Part shown: piece by piece, positions 25,731 through 33,750 of the stretch
How positions within the stretch are numbered: the first letter of the stretch is position 1
Layout of the letters: every line of letters starts with the position of its first letter
Assembly: GCA_964587655.1 (NCBI GenBank)
Contig: CAZPMT010000022.1
Span: forward strand, 1 to 56,690
Source of the DNA: CAZPMT01 sp964587655
GTDB taxonomy: Bacteria; Hydrogenedentota; Hydrogenedentia; Hydrogenedentales; SLHB01
DNA: 56,690 nt
Reading direction: 5' to 3'
Program-made: the position numbers and the translations under genes
The notes under the pieces: model-generated
Database searches by the model: none
Told to the model about the DNA's origin: nothing
Seen by the model: only the letters and a program-made list of their open reading frames with translations

Positions 25731-26036
25731 CTACTTCTTCTCTTCCTTCTTCTCTTCCTTCTTCTCGTCCTTCTTCTCGCCCTTCTTCTCGCCCTTCTTC
25801 TCGCCCTTCTTCTCATCCTTCTTGGATTGGCAGCAGTCCTTGTGCTTCGCGCAGGCCGCCTGACCCTTTTCCTTGCAGTCCTTGCAGTCCTTGGCATGGG
25901 TGCATGTTGACTTGGCCTTGCAGTCCTTCGCCGCGTCCGCCGCCTTGCAGTCCTTCGCCGCGTCCGCCGCAAAGGCCGGGACCGAGATACACAACGCGAA
26001 AATCACACACAGAGCCAACGCAAATACTTTCTTCAT
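25731..26036 (-). CDS. Small secreted Cys- and Lys-rich protein
   Basis: 101 residues behind a good SD (AAGGAG, 8 bases before the ATG). A clear signal peptide (KKVFALALCVIFALCISVPAFA) is followed by a duplicated DAAKDCKA unit and a Cys-rich part (STCTHAKDCKDCKEKGQAACAKHKDCC) with eleven cysteines in the mature region or close to it. A run of K-K-x-E-K-K repeats ends the protein. The cysteine part could bind metal or be disulfide-linked; the lysine tail is polycationic. The tail's DNA is a low-complexity GAAGAAG-type repeat likely to vary in length. I know no named family. Confidence 0.72.
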   Translation of the reverse strand: MKKVFALALCVIFALCISVPAFAADAAKDCKAADAAKDCKAKSTCTHAKDCKDCKEKGQAACAKHKDCCQSKKDEKKGEKKGEKKGEKKDEKKEEKKEEKK

Positions 26037-26356
26037 ATCTTTTCTCCTTTTTGCTTTTCCTCGGGCTTACACGGGTGATGCAACATTGCACCACTAACGA
26101 CCATGCCCGCAGGCTAACATACGTTCAGCCCAGCTTTCAATTGCATTGCCGGGCCGCGTTACTTCCTCTTCTCACGCAAGTCCCGCGCCAAGGCGAGCAA
26201 CACCCGTAGTACGTTGAACCACTTGAGTTCCGCATGAGGGCAACACAATGGCGCGTCAGATACATGGATTATTTGGGGTTCCGTGCCCCATATGGGGAAG
26301 AAGTCCTGCCCAACGAGCAGTCGTGCTGGAAAGCGACAGCCACAAACCGGGCTGCG
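26037..26356. other. Gap between GH5 and Cys/Lys-rich genes
   Basis: 320 bases upstream of the Cys/Lys-rich gene and downstream of the GH5 gene. It holds the SD of the former, a small palindrome TGCAACATTGCA (26079-26090) in the likely promoter zone, and a 12-bp palindrome CCCCATATGGGG (26287-26298). No gene recognised. Confidence 0.4.
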
Positions 26357-27922
26357 TCACTTCGCCGCCACCGTCAGACGTCTCTCGATCTCTTTCCCGG
26401 TGGACGCAACAACGACGTAAACGCTGCCGGAGCCTTCCCGCACCGGTTCGAGCGCGAACCCCTTCCCGGCGGGCGACACGGCGATCCGTTCTTTCGTACA
26501 CGCGTACGGTTCCGGAATGTACACGCGCGTAGGCAAGGACACCTTCGGGTCCTCATTCCAGACGCAGACAAACGTTCCCTTCGCGGCGTCGGACTCGTAT
26601 TGGACGAGCGTACCGGCCACTGCATCCGGGCAAGCGCGCCGCAGAGCGCTCCACGCCCCCGCCTTCGTCATGTCGTGGTCGTAGGCCCAGTAGGTGTCGC
26701 TGCAAAGGAGTCTCTCGAACTGCCCCGTCACGAATTGCGCTGCGGGCAGCGCCGCGGGCGACATGCCGTAAGCGCCCCATTCCCCGACGAGCATCGGCAT
26801 GCCGAGACGCTTGGCGGTTTCGCCGTGACGCTGAAAAATAAGTTCAACGCGGGCATTGCAAGGCGAGGCGATGTCCGGAGTATCCGTGACGAGGTCGTAG
26901 CCGTGCGGGGCATACGCCTGAAGCGGATCGCGTTTCCCGTCGGGCCCGGTCACCGGCTCAATGGCGCTGCGGACGCCCATGTTCGACGCCATCGTGGTCT
27001 CCAGAAAAAGGATGTGGCGGCGGTCAACTTCGCGGATCGCGTTCGCGACCCGTTGATAAAATGGCGTGAGCTGCGTCTTGTCAAACTCCTGAAAAAACGT
27101 CTCAGGCGCATCGACGACCGCGCGGTATACGTTCACGTCGCTCAACTCCTTCAGGAGTTCGCTTCGTCCGGCGGCGTCTCCCCACTTTGCGATGAGGTCG
27201 AGCGCCGTCAGCGGCTTTGCGGGATTCTTGGCGGCGAGGATTTCCGCAGACTTGGACACGAACAAGAGCTGGGCTTGGACCGCGCCCGACCCGACGAACG
27301 GCTCATTCATCAGGTCATAACCGATCACGGTGATATTGTCCTTGTATCGCTCCGCGACGTGCCGCCACGCGCGCGCGTAATGGTCCTGCACACCGACGCC
27401 GTCCGGCGCGGGCTTGTTCGCCCAGAAGTTGTCGAACGAGACCTGGACGGCCCTGCTCGAGAAATACGCGTCGCTCCACACCGCGGAATCGCTCAGGTGC
27501 GGACTCCCCTCATCCAGCGTGGCCCATGCCGGGGCGCCGTCGCTGTATTTGACGCTGAAAAGGTCCTGATGCATGTCCAGAAAAACGTAGATGCCGTTCT
27601 CTCGCGCCCATTCAATGCGCTTGTCCACGCCGGCCAGATATGCATCGTCGAACTTGCCCGGCTCAGGCTCCAATCCGTCCCAGATAATCCCCAGACGGAT
27701 GCAATTGAACCCCCAGTCCCGCATCGCCGCGAAGTCATCCGCGGTCTCGTTCCCAAGATAGTGACGGGCCTTCGATTTGTCGATCACTGACACGCCGCGA
27801 AGAATGACCTGACGCCCCTCCGCATCGACAAAACGGCCGCCGTCCACCGTGACAAAAGAATACGCGGGCCACGTCAGCGACACCAACGCCACCAAGGTAC
27901 AAACGCTCAGAAGTCTTTTCAT
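26357..27922 (-). CDS. Secreted GH5-family glycoside hydrolase (endoglycoceramidase-like)
   Basis: 521 residues with a signal peptide (KRLLSVCTLVALVSLTWPAYS). The TIM barrel shows FAAMRDWGFNCIRLGIIWDGL, NGIYVFLDMHQD, the acid/base Glu207 in GYDLMNEPFVG and the nucleophile Glu381 in MLVGEWGAYG. The overall pattern (DMHQD, long inserts, C-terminal beta domain ending VVASTGKEIERRLTV) is closest to the endoglycoceramidase branch of GH5, though cellulase-like activity on another glycan cannot be excluded. Start at ATG 27922, preceded by GAGGATC; the longer frame adds 17 residues without a signal. Confidence 0.9.
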   Translation of the reverse strand: MKRLLSVCTLVALVSLTWPAYSFVTVDGGRFVDAEGRQVILRGVSVIDKSKARHYLGNETADDFAAMRDWGFNCIRLGIIWDGLEPEPGKFDDAYLAGVDKRIEWARENGIYVFLDMHQDLFSVKYSDGAPAWATLDEGSPHLSDSAVWSDAYFSSRAVQVSFDNFWANKPAPDGVGVQDHYARAWRHVAERYKDNITVIGYDLMNEPFVGSGAVQAQLLFVSKSAEILAAKNPAKPLTALDLIAKWGDAAGRSELLKELSDVNVYRAVVDAPETFFQEFDKTQLTPFYQRVANAIREVDRRHILFLETTMASNMGVRSAIEPVTGPDGKRDPLQAYAPHGYDLVTDTPDIASPCNARVELIFQRHGETAKRLGMPMLVGEWGAYGMSPAALPAAQFVTGQFERLLCSDTYWAYDHDMTKAGAWSALRRACPDAVAGTLVQYESDAAKGTFVCVWNEDPKVSLPTRVYIPEPYACTKERIAVSPAGKGFALEPVREGSGSVYVVVASTGKEIERRLTVAAK

Positions 27923-28059
27923 GTGATCCTCATCCGTTTCGTTCGGTCCATCGCAATCCCAGCCGAACCACACAACGCTTCGGCGACTCGAACGACAGCC
28001 TCACATTATGCCCGAAATCGAGGAACCGCGCCAACGTTCTTCAGGACCAGAGAAACCAT

Positions 28060-28183
28060 CACCGTGATGCGGCTGCGCGAGGGCATCGAGCGTCTCCTTG
28101 TCGCCAATACCAACGCGCCCGCGGGAAGTGCTTTGGGTATGTCCGGTATCCCCAACCTGAGAGCAGCCGCACCTGGATGCTGA
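28060..28183 (+). pseudogene. Fragment of a DUF1559-type prepilin-like protein
   Basis: Inside the 382-base gap 27923-28304, the plus frame encodes TVMRLREGIERLLVANTNAP followed by AGSALGMSGIPNL. This matches in outline the conserved motif of DUF1559/H-X9-DG prepilin-like proteins, usually REGIERF-x-ITDINNPA-x-SA-x-AQS. No start, prepilin leader or C-terminal His-DG domain remains, so it is a scar. The family is expanded in Planctomycetes, Lentisphaerae and Hydrogenedentota, which supports the taxonomic guess. Short match from memory; moderate certainty. Confidence 0.45.
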
Positions 28184-28217
28184 GCAAGACCTGCCTGGCC
28201 GATGGCGTAACCGCTTC

Positions 28218-28242
28218 TCCATGATCTGAGTTTCCATGATCT
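28218..28242. promoter_or_regulatory. Direct repeat TCCATGATCT, candidate operator
   Basis: TCCATGATCT occurs at 28218-28227 and again at 28233-28242 (15-base period), 63-87 bases before the start of the XRE-ImmA gene. Tandem sites of this size are usual operators for autoregulating HTH proteins. A TATGAT hexamer at 28260-28265 could be the -10 box. Confidence 0.45.
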
Positions 28243-28304
28243 TGACTTGGCAGATACTGTATGATGGTGTTGAAGACTAGCGGCTATTCTGGGCAGGAGT
28301 AACA

Positions 28305-29471
28305 ATGATGGCGGATCCGGTAGTAGGACTTCAGCCCTCCGTCTTGCGTTGGGCGCGTGAGTCGCAGGGATATGCCGTTGAGGAGGTTGCGCACCGCCTC
28401 AAGCGGACTGAGGCCGAGATTGAGGCGTGGGAGGCCGGGACCGCCGCGCCAACGTACGCCCAACTGGAGGAGATGGCCTACAAGCTATTCAAGCGTCCGT
28501 TGGCGGTATTCTTCCTGCCCGCACCCCCACCGGAACCCGCGATCAAGGAACGGTTTCGCGCGTTGCCGGAATTCGAGATCGACCAACTCTCCGCGGATAC
28601 CCGCTACCAACTTCGGCTTGCTGACTCGTACAGATGCTCCCTGCGCGAATTGAGTGACGGTGTCAATCCCGCCGAGCGCAAGATCTTCCGCGACATCAGC
28701 ATATCGGAACACGGGGATCCGCAAAGAACCGCCTCCGAGATTCGCGAATATCTGGGAGTGACCATCAACCTTCAGGCTTCCTGGAAATCCGCGGAGGATG
28801 CTTTCAAGACATGGCGGAGCACAGTGGAAGGCGCCGGGGTGTTTGTTTTCAAGCACGCTTTCAAACAAGACGGCATTTCGGGTTTTTGTCTGACGGACGA
28901 CGAGTTTCCGATCATTTACCTGAATAATAGCAGCGCGAAAACACGGCAGATCTTCACGGTGTTACATGAGCTTGCCCACTTACTTCTAAGAGCCAGTGCG
29001 GTATCCAAGTTCGATGACTCTTATATTGACTTCTTGCCGCCGGAGGAACAAAGGATTGAGCAGTTTTGCAACGCGCTTGCCGCCGAGATCCTTGTCCCCT
29101 CGGATGACTTTGCGAAGCAGATGAAGAGAGTTGCCACAATCGATGACAAGGCAGTGGAGGCCCTCGCGGACCGTTACCGCGTGAGCCGGGAAGCCGTGCT
29201 TCGCCGCCTGCTCGATCTCGGCCGCGTTTCGCGCGTTTACTATGAGAAAAAGGCGCGGGAATGGAACGAAGCCGTTCACAGGGGCGGCTCGGGGGGGAAC
29301 TACTATCTCACCCAGGCTACATACTTGGGAGAGAGCTATCTGCGCCTCGTGTTCGGCAAGCTTTATCAGGGGAAACTGACCCACGAACAGGCAGCCGAGC
29401 ACTTGGGCGTTAAGACCAAGAGCCTGGCGGGACTGGAAGAAGTTGTGCTCAGGAAGGAGGTGTCGGCGTGA
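28305..29471 (+). CDS. XRE-family HTH / ImmA-IrrE metallopeptidase protein
   Basis: 388 residues. The N-terminus is a Cro/XRE HTH (VLRWARESQGYAVEEVAHRL, then TEAEIEAWEAGTAAPTYAQL). The central zinc-peptidase domain has HELAH at residues 221-225 with FCNALAAEILVPSDDF as the downstream third-ligand helix. Start ATG 28305 has AGGAGT in front. Its stop overlaps the GTG start of the DUF4411 gene. This COG2856-plus-DUF4411 pairing is a recognised toxin-antitoxin-like arrangement in which the HTH-ImmA protein acts as the antitoxin/regulator. Confidence 0.9.
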   Translation: MMADPVVGLQPSVLRWARESQGYAVEEVAHRLKRTEAEIEAWEAGTAAPTYAQLEEMAYKLFKRPLAVFFLPAPPPEPAIKERFRALPEFEIDQLSADTRYQLRLADSYRCSLRELSDGVNPAERKIFRDISISEHGDPQRTASEIREYLGVTINLQASWKSAEDAFKTWRSTVEGAGVFVFKHAFKQDGISGFCLTDDEFPIIYLNNSSAKTRQIFTVLHELAHLLLRASAVSKFDDSYIDFLPPEEQRIEQFCNALAAEILVPSDDFAKQMKRVATIDDKAVEALADRYRVSREAVLRRLLDLGRVSRVYYEKKAREWNEAVHRGGSGGNYYLTQATYLGESYLRLVFGKLYQGKLTHEQAAEHLGVKTKSLAGLEEVVLRKEVSA

Positions 29472-29938
29472 TCTACGTGCTCGACACCAACGTGTTCATC
29501 GTCCTGACGCATTTCTATCCCTCCGCCTTTCCCTCGTTGTGGTCCAAGTTGGACGATCTTGCGGAAGAGGAAACCATAGTGTCGGTCCGCGAGGTGTACA
29601 ACGAGCTGAAACAAACCAGTGGTTCCGATTTCGTTCAACAATGGGTGGATCTGAACAAACACCTCTTCGCGAAACCCTCCAATGCTGAGCTTCTTGTCGT
29701 GCAACGGATACTCGCAGTTCCGCACTTCCAAACGATCATAGGCGCCAAGGCGGTTCTACGCGGTACGCCCGTGGCCGACCCCTTTGTTGTCGCTGCGGCC
29801 AAGGTGAAGAACGGCACAGTCATCACGCAGGAGAAAAACAAGCCGAATGCGGCTAAGGTTCCAAACGTTTGCCAACACTTTGGCATCCCTTGCATGGACC
29901 TTCAGGCGTTCATGACACAGCAGGGATGGACCTTCTGA
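29468..29938 (+). CDS. DUF4411 (PIN-like) putative ribonuclease toxin
   Basis: 156 residues starting at GTG 29468 behind AGGAGG. The PIN-fold acidic residues are visible: Asp6 in MIYVLDTNVFI, Glu in SVREVYNEL, Asp in GTPVADPFVVAAAK, and the last strand VITQEKN. DUF4411 proteins are found after XRE-ImmA genes and are predicted RNases. Overlap with the upstream stop (GTGA) shows co-translation with the presumed antitoxin. Confidence 0.88.
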   Translation: MIYVLDTNVFIVLTHFYPSAFPSLWSKLDDLAEEETIVSVREVYNELKQTSGSDFVQQWVDLNKHLFAKPSNAELLVVQRILAVPHFQTIIGAKAVLRGTPVADPFVVAAAKVKNGTVITQEKNKPNAAKVPNVCQHFGIPCMDLQAFMTQQGWTF

Positions 29939-30038
29939 GTGGCCCAAGGGAGTGGGCACATCGCCCAAGACCGCTTCGCTCCTTCGCTAAGCAGTCTGGA
30001 TCCGTGTGCGCGCAAATGAGCAACGAATGCCTGTCGTT

Positions 30039-30281
30039 TCACAAGCCGATGCTTTCTTCGCTATACCCGCCGTGCGCGGCGGCGAGGGCCTCTTCGCGAT
30101 TCATCTCGATGGCCTCATCGAGTGCTGAACGCAAGTTGGCGAGTAGTTCTTCGCGCGTTTCGCCTTGAGAGTTGACTCCCGGAATTTCCTCTATCCATCC
30201 GATCCACCAGGAGCCATCCCGTTTGATGACCGCCGTGATGGCAAGTCTTCCGTCACAAAAGGATTGCAGGGTGAGGTCTTT
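30039..30281 (-). pseudogene. HicB-like antitoxin, apparently lacking a start codon
   Basis: The minus-strand frame 30281-30039 encodes an 80-residue HicB-type sequence: ITAVIKRDGSWWIGWIEEIP, then GVNSQGETREELLANLRSAL and DEAIEMNREEALAAAHGG. No ATG, GTG or TTG begins it; the nearest option is CTG at 30269. The frame is continuous with the lytic transglycosylase frame upstream, separated only by that gene's TAG (30284-30282). No hicA is adjacent. It may be a start-less remnant, a CTG-initiated gene, or the product of rare read-through. The similarity to HicB is good over about 50 residues. Confidence 0.6.
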
Positions 30282-31214
<933 letters not shown>

Positions 31215-31383
31215 GCCGAATGAACGCCGTTGCGTTCGCGCATATGCTGAGCGGATGCCATAATCCATTATTAATAGTATACCCGAAGAACCGCGTTCCG
31301 ACAACCCACCCCAGGGTCTGCATCAGACTTGCCGGAAAGGGTCGCGGTCCTCAGCGACGGTCCGGGTCGAGCGGAAGCCGCGC

Positions 31384-31490
31384 ACCGTGTCATTGCGAAC
31401 GAAGTGAAGCAATCTCCTCTATCTTGCTGAGTGCCACGCGGTTGGTGAAGGCATCATGAGATTGCTTCACTTCGTTCGCAATGACACGGT
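31384..31490. repeat. Perfect 33-bp inverted repeat (long stem-loop)
   Basis: Bases 31384-31416 are the exact reverse complement of 31458-31490, with a 41-base loop. The arm contains TCATTGCGAACGAAGTGAAG, a sequence type seen as a dispersed repeat in many unrelated bacterial genomes. It ends 17 bases before the IS target duplication and lies upstream of the transglycosylase gene. Confidence 0.9.
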
Positions 31491-31507
31491 GAATTCAACT
31501 GCCGAAC

Positions 31508-33129
31508 TTAGTACTACAACGCTACTTGCTGTCGTTTCAGTTGATCGAAGAGTTTCGCAACATGTTTCTTGGCATTGATTTACAGGTTTCCCCGTGCTGG
31601 AATTCAATATGTTGTATGCGTTTGCTCCGAATGCTACCATATATTGTGCTAGGAATTGGCCTAGCGCACTGGATGGGAGCAAGGCGGACATGGAGATTCT
31701 CACGGAAATCCGATTCCTCAAACGCAGGCTCAATCGCTTCCTCAAGCAGTTTGACGATTGTATCAAGACCGCCCCAAGCCGCGCCCATTTGCGGACCTAT
31801 GTGGGCGGACAAGTCAGTGGTCTGGAACGCAAGAGTGTTGAACCCATGGCGCTGGCCGTGGGCGTGGCGCCGCGTACGCTCCAGGAGTTCCTCGGTTTGC
31901 ACCGCTGGGACCATGGCGCCGTACGGCGTCGTGTTCAGGAGAACGTCATGCGCAACCACGCCGACGACAATGCCATTGCGCTGATTGACGAGACCAGCTT
32001 TGCCAAGAAGGGCGACAAGACCGTCGGCGTCCAACGGCAATGGTGCGGCTCCACCGGGAAAAAAGACAACTGCGTAATGACCGTCCACTTGGGCTACAGC
32101 GCCGGGGACTTTCATGCCCTTATCGATGGCGACCTGTATCTGCCCGAGGAATCCTGGCATGCGGATCGTGCGCGCTGCCGGGAAGCGGGGATTCCAGACG
32201 AAGTTGTCTACCGGCCCAAGTGGCAGATCGCGTTGGACGTGCTCGACCGCGCGATGAGCAACGGAGTTCGATTCAAGTACCTCGTGGCGGATGAAGCCTA
32301 TGGCCATGTGGCGGCGTTCCGCCATGGCGTGGCCGCGCGGGGGATACACTACGTGGTGGAGGTGCCCAAATCGCTGTGGGGATGGACCAAACGTCCTTAC
32401 CTGACAGTGCCCGAGCGCACGGCCCCCACGGGACGATCTCCCTCCAAACCACGCCTGGACACCACTGCCAAACGGGCGCGGCGGGTGGACCAATTGTGGA
32501 AACGGGGCGGTCCTTCCTGGCAGCGCTTTCACGTCAAGAACACGGACAAGGGACCGTTGGTCTGGGACGCCCGCGTCGTACGGTTCTACCCCAGCGAAGA
32601 CAAACTTCCCGGAGAAGAATGCTGGCTTATCGTGGCCCGCAACGTACTGAGCGGCGAGATAAAGTACTTTCTGTCCAACGCCCCCCAAGAGTCTCCCGCC
32701 GAAGTCCTGCTTCATGTGGCCTTCAGCCGCTGGCACATCGAACGCGTGTTCGAAGACGGAAAAGGACACGTGGGGCTTGACCATTTCGAAGTGAGGGGCT
32801 ACCTGCCGCTGATGCGCCATCTTATCCTGAGCATGGTGAGTCTTCTGTTCCTCGTGCAAGAAACCCAGCGCCTGCGGGAAAAAAAATCCGCGGTGGTCCG
32901 TACGCCAGGTCCGCGTCGCCATCGAAGCCCAACTCGACCCCAACATGGCGCCACGCGAACGCACACGCCTACTCAGACGCGTTGCCAACAAAATCGAATA
33001 TTGGCAGCACCAAGCCGACAAAGCCGCACGCTCACACCGCAAGCGACGATGTCGCCAACTCAGAACGCTCGGCATATTCATCTCAAAACTCAACAAGTGT
33101 TATCATGTTTTCTAGCGTTGTAGTGTTAG
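31508..33129 (+). mobile_element. IS701-family insertion sequence with TTAG target duplication
   Basis: The element spans 31512-33125 (1614 bp). Its ends are TACTACAACGCTA (31512-31524) and TAGCGTTGTAGTG (33113-33125), a 13-bp terminal inverted repeat with one mismatch. It is flanked on both sides by TTAG (31508-31511 and 33126-33129), which fits the YTAR 4-bp target known for IS701 elements. It carries one transposase gene in the plus direction. The direct repeats and matching ends indicate a single, fairly recent insertion. Confidence 0.88.
31690..33123 (+). CDS. IS701-family DDE transposase (frameshifted C-terminus)
   Basis: From ATG 31690 the frame gives 477 residues. DDE catalytic segments are visible: AIALIDETSFAKKGDKTVGV, FKYLVADEAYGHV and WHIERVFEDGKGHVGLDHFE. 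At an A8 run (32879-32886) the sensible sequence moves to the +1 frame: there VRQVRVAIEAQLDPNMAPRE and RLLRRVANKIEYWQHQADKA look like a normal IS701 tail, ending at TAG 33113-33115 inside the terminal repeat. The 0-frame continuation (RTPGPRRHRSPTRPQHG) is low-quality. So the gene either has a one-base insertion in the homopolymer or is restored by slippage. A start at 31594 is possible. Confidence 0.85.
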   Translation: MEILTEIRFLKRRLNRFLKQFDDCIKTAPSRAHLRTYVGGQVSGLERKSVEPMALAVGVAPRTLQEFLGLHRWDHGAVRRRVQENVMRNHADDNAIALIDETSFAKKGDKTVGVQRQWCGSTGKKDNCVMTVHLGYSAGDFHALIDGDLYLPEESWHADRARCREAGIPDEVVYRPKWQIALDVLDRAMSNGVRFKYLVADEAYGHVAAFRHGVAARGIHYVVEVPKSLWGWTKRPYLTVPERTAPTGRSPSKPRLDTTAKRARRVDQLWKRGGPSWQRFHVKNTDKGPLVWDARVVRFYPSEDKLPGEECWLIVARNVLSGEIKYFLSNAPQESPAEVLLHVAFSRWHIERVFEDGKGHVGLDHFEVRGYLPLMRHLILSMVSLLFLVQETQRLREKKSAVVRTPGPRRHRSPTRPQHGATRTHTPTQTRCQQNRILAAPSRQSRTLTPQATMSPTQNARHIHLKTQQVLSCFLAL

Positions 33130-33207
33130 GATCATGCGTCTTCATCATTTGCCAGATTCAGGTTTCGAGTGTTATTGTACACGCCTAAGAATGGAACGTA
33201 ATGTTGC

Positions 33208-33750
33208 ATGGCCTCCAAGACGCTGCCTGAAATCCTCGTCGGACGACATCTGAATCGCCTGGGGAGAACTCTGGCTACGGCGGAGTCGTGTTCAGGAGGG
33301 TTGGTTGCGCATCGGATAACGAACGTCCCGGGTTCGTCGGATTATTTCCTGGGCGGCGTGGTGGCTTACAGTAACAAAGTAAAGGCCGCGCTGCTTCGAG
33401 TGCCCAAGGCGGACCTTGTCGCGCATGGCGCGGTAAGCGAGCAAGTCGCCCGGCACATGGCGGAGGGCGCCCGGGCGCGCTTCGGCGCGGACTATGCCAT
33501 CGGGGTGACGGGCATTGCGGGCCCGCAGGGCGGAACCCCTGAAAAGCCGGTGGGACTCGTCTACATCGCGATCGCCGCTCCGGAGGCGGCCGTCGTCCTG
33601 CGCAACCAGTTCGATGGAACGCGGGAAGAGGTGAAATGGCAGACAGCGGCGCGGGCGCTGGAAATGCTGATCGAGGTGCTCAAGCGAACCCCGTCGCCCG
33701 TATTACGGTCCGACATACGGGCGGACGAAACGGAACGGAGCATGGCATGA
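33208..33750 (+). CDS. pncC: Nicotinamide-nucleotide amidohydrolase (PncC / CinA C-terminal domain)
   Basis: 180 residues, a stand-alone CinA-C domain. ATAESCSGGLVAHRITNVPG carries the catalytic Ser, SDYFLGGVVAYSN and GVTGIAGPQGGTPEKPVGLV complete the active site. It deamidates NMN to NaMN in the pyridine nucleotide salvage cycle. The last 18 residues (about TPSPVLRSDIRADETERSMA) are encoded by the 29-bp palindrome copy C and its flank and do not look like the family. The stop overlaps the dnaE start (ATGA, 33747-33750). Confidence 0.92.
   Translation: MASKTLPEILVGRHLNRLGRTLATAESCSGGLVAHRITNVPGSSDYFLGGVVAYSNKVKAALLRVPKADLVAHGAVSEQVARHMAEGARARFGADYAIGVTGIAGPQGGTPEKPVGLVYIAIAAPEAAVVLRNQFDGTREEVKWQTAARALEMLIEVLKRTPSPVLRSDIRADETERSMA
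33695..33723. repeat. 29-bp palindrome, copy C (3' end of pncC)
   Basis: Perfect arms CGCCCGTAT and ATACGGGCG, spacer TACGGTCCGAC. Located 25 bases before the end of the pncC gene and just upstream of dnaE, so it is part of the pncC coding sequence and of the leader of dnaE in the shared mRNA. Confidence 0.9.

Noticed and set aside
25712..25972. Arg-rich minus-strand frame overlapping the Cys/Lys-rich gene
   Set aside because: It is an alternate-frame reading of the lysine-repeat DNA; the chosen frame has an SD and a signal peptide.
26234..27790. Long plus-strand open frame (518 codons) opposite the GH5 gene
   Set aside because: It is antisense to a clear GH5 gene with both catalytic glutamates and a signal peptide; its own translation is Arg/His/Val-rich with no recognisable motif. 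High GC makes such shadows common.
32879..32886. Programmed -1 frameshift of the A-AAA-AAG type in the transposase
   Set aside because: The sensible tail is in the +1 frame, not -1, so the classical -1 mechanism does not apply; slippage or an indel is the better reading.
31537..33096. Long minus-strand open frame (519 codons) opposite the IS transposase
   Set aside because: Antisense shadow of the IS701 transposase; no motif, no SD, and its limits depend on the IS sequence.
33636..33746. 37-codon upstream extension of dnaE through the 29-bp palindrome
   Set aside because: It overlaps pncC entirely and the DnaE PHP domain begins right after ATG 33747, which overlaps the pncC stop.
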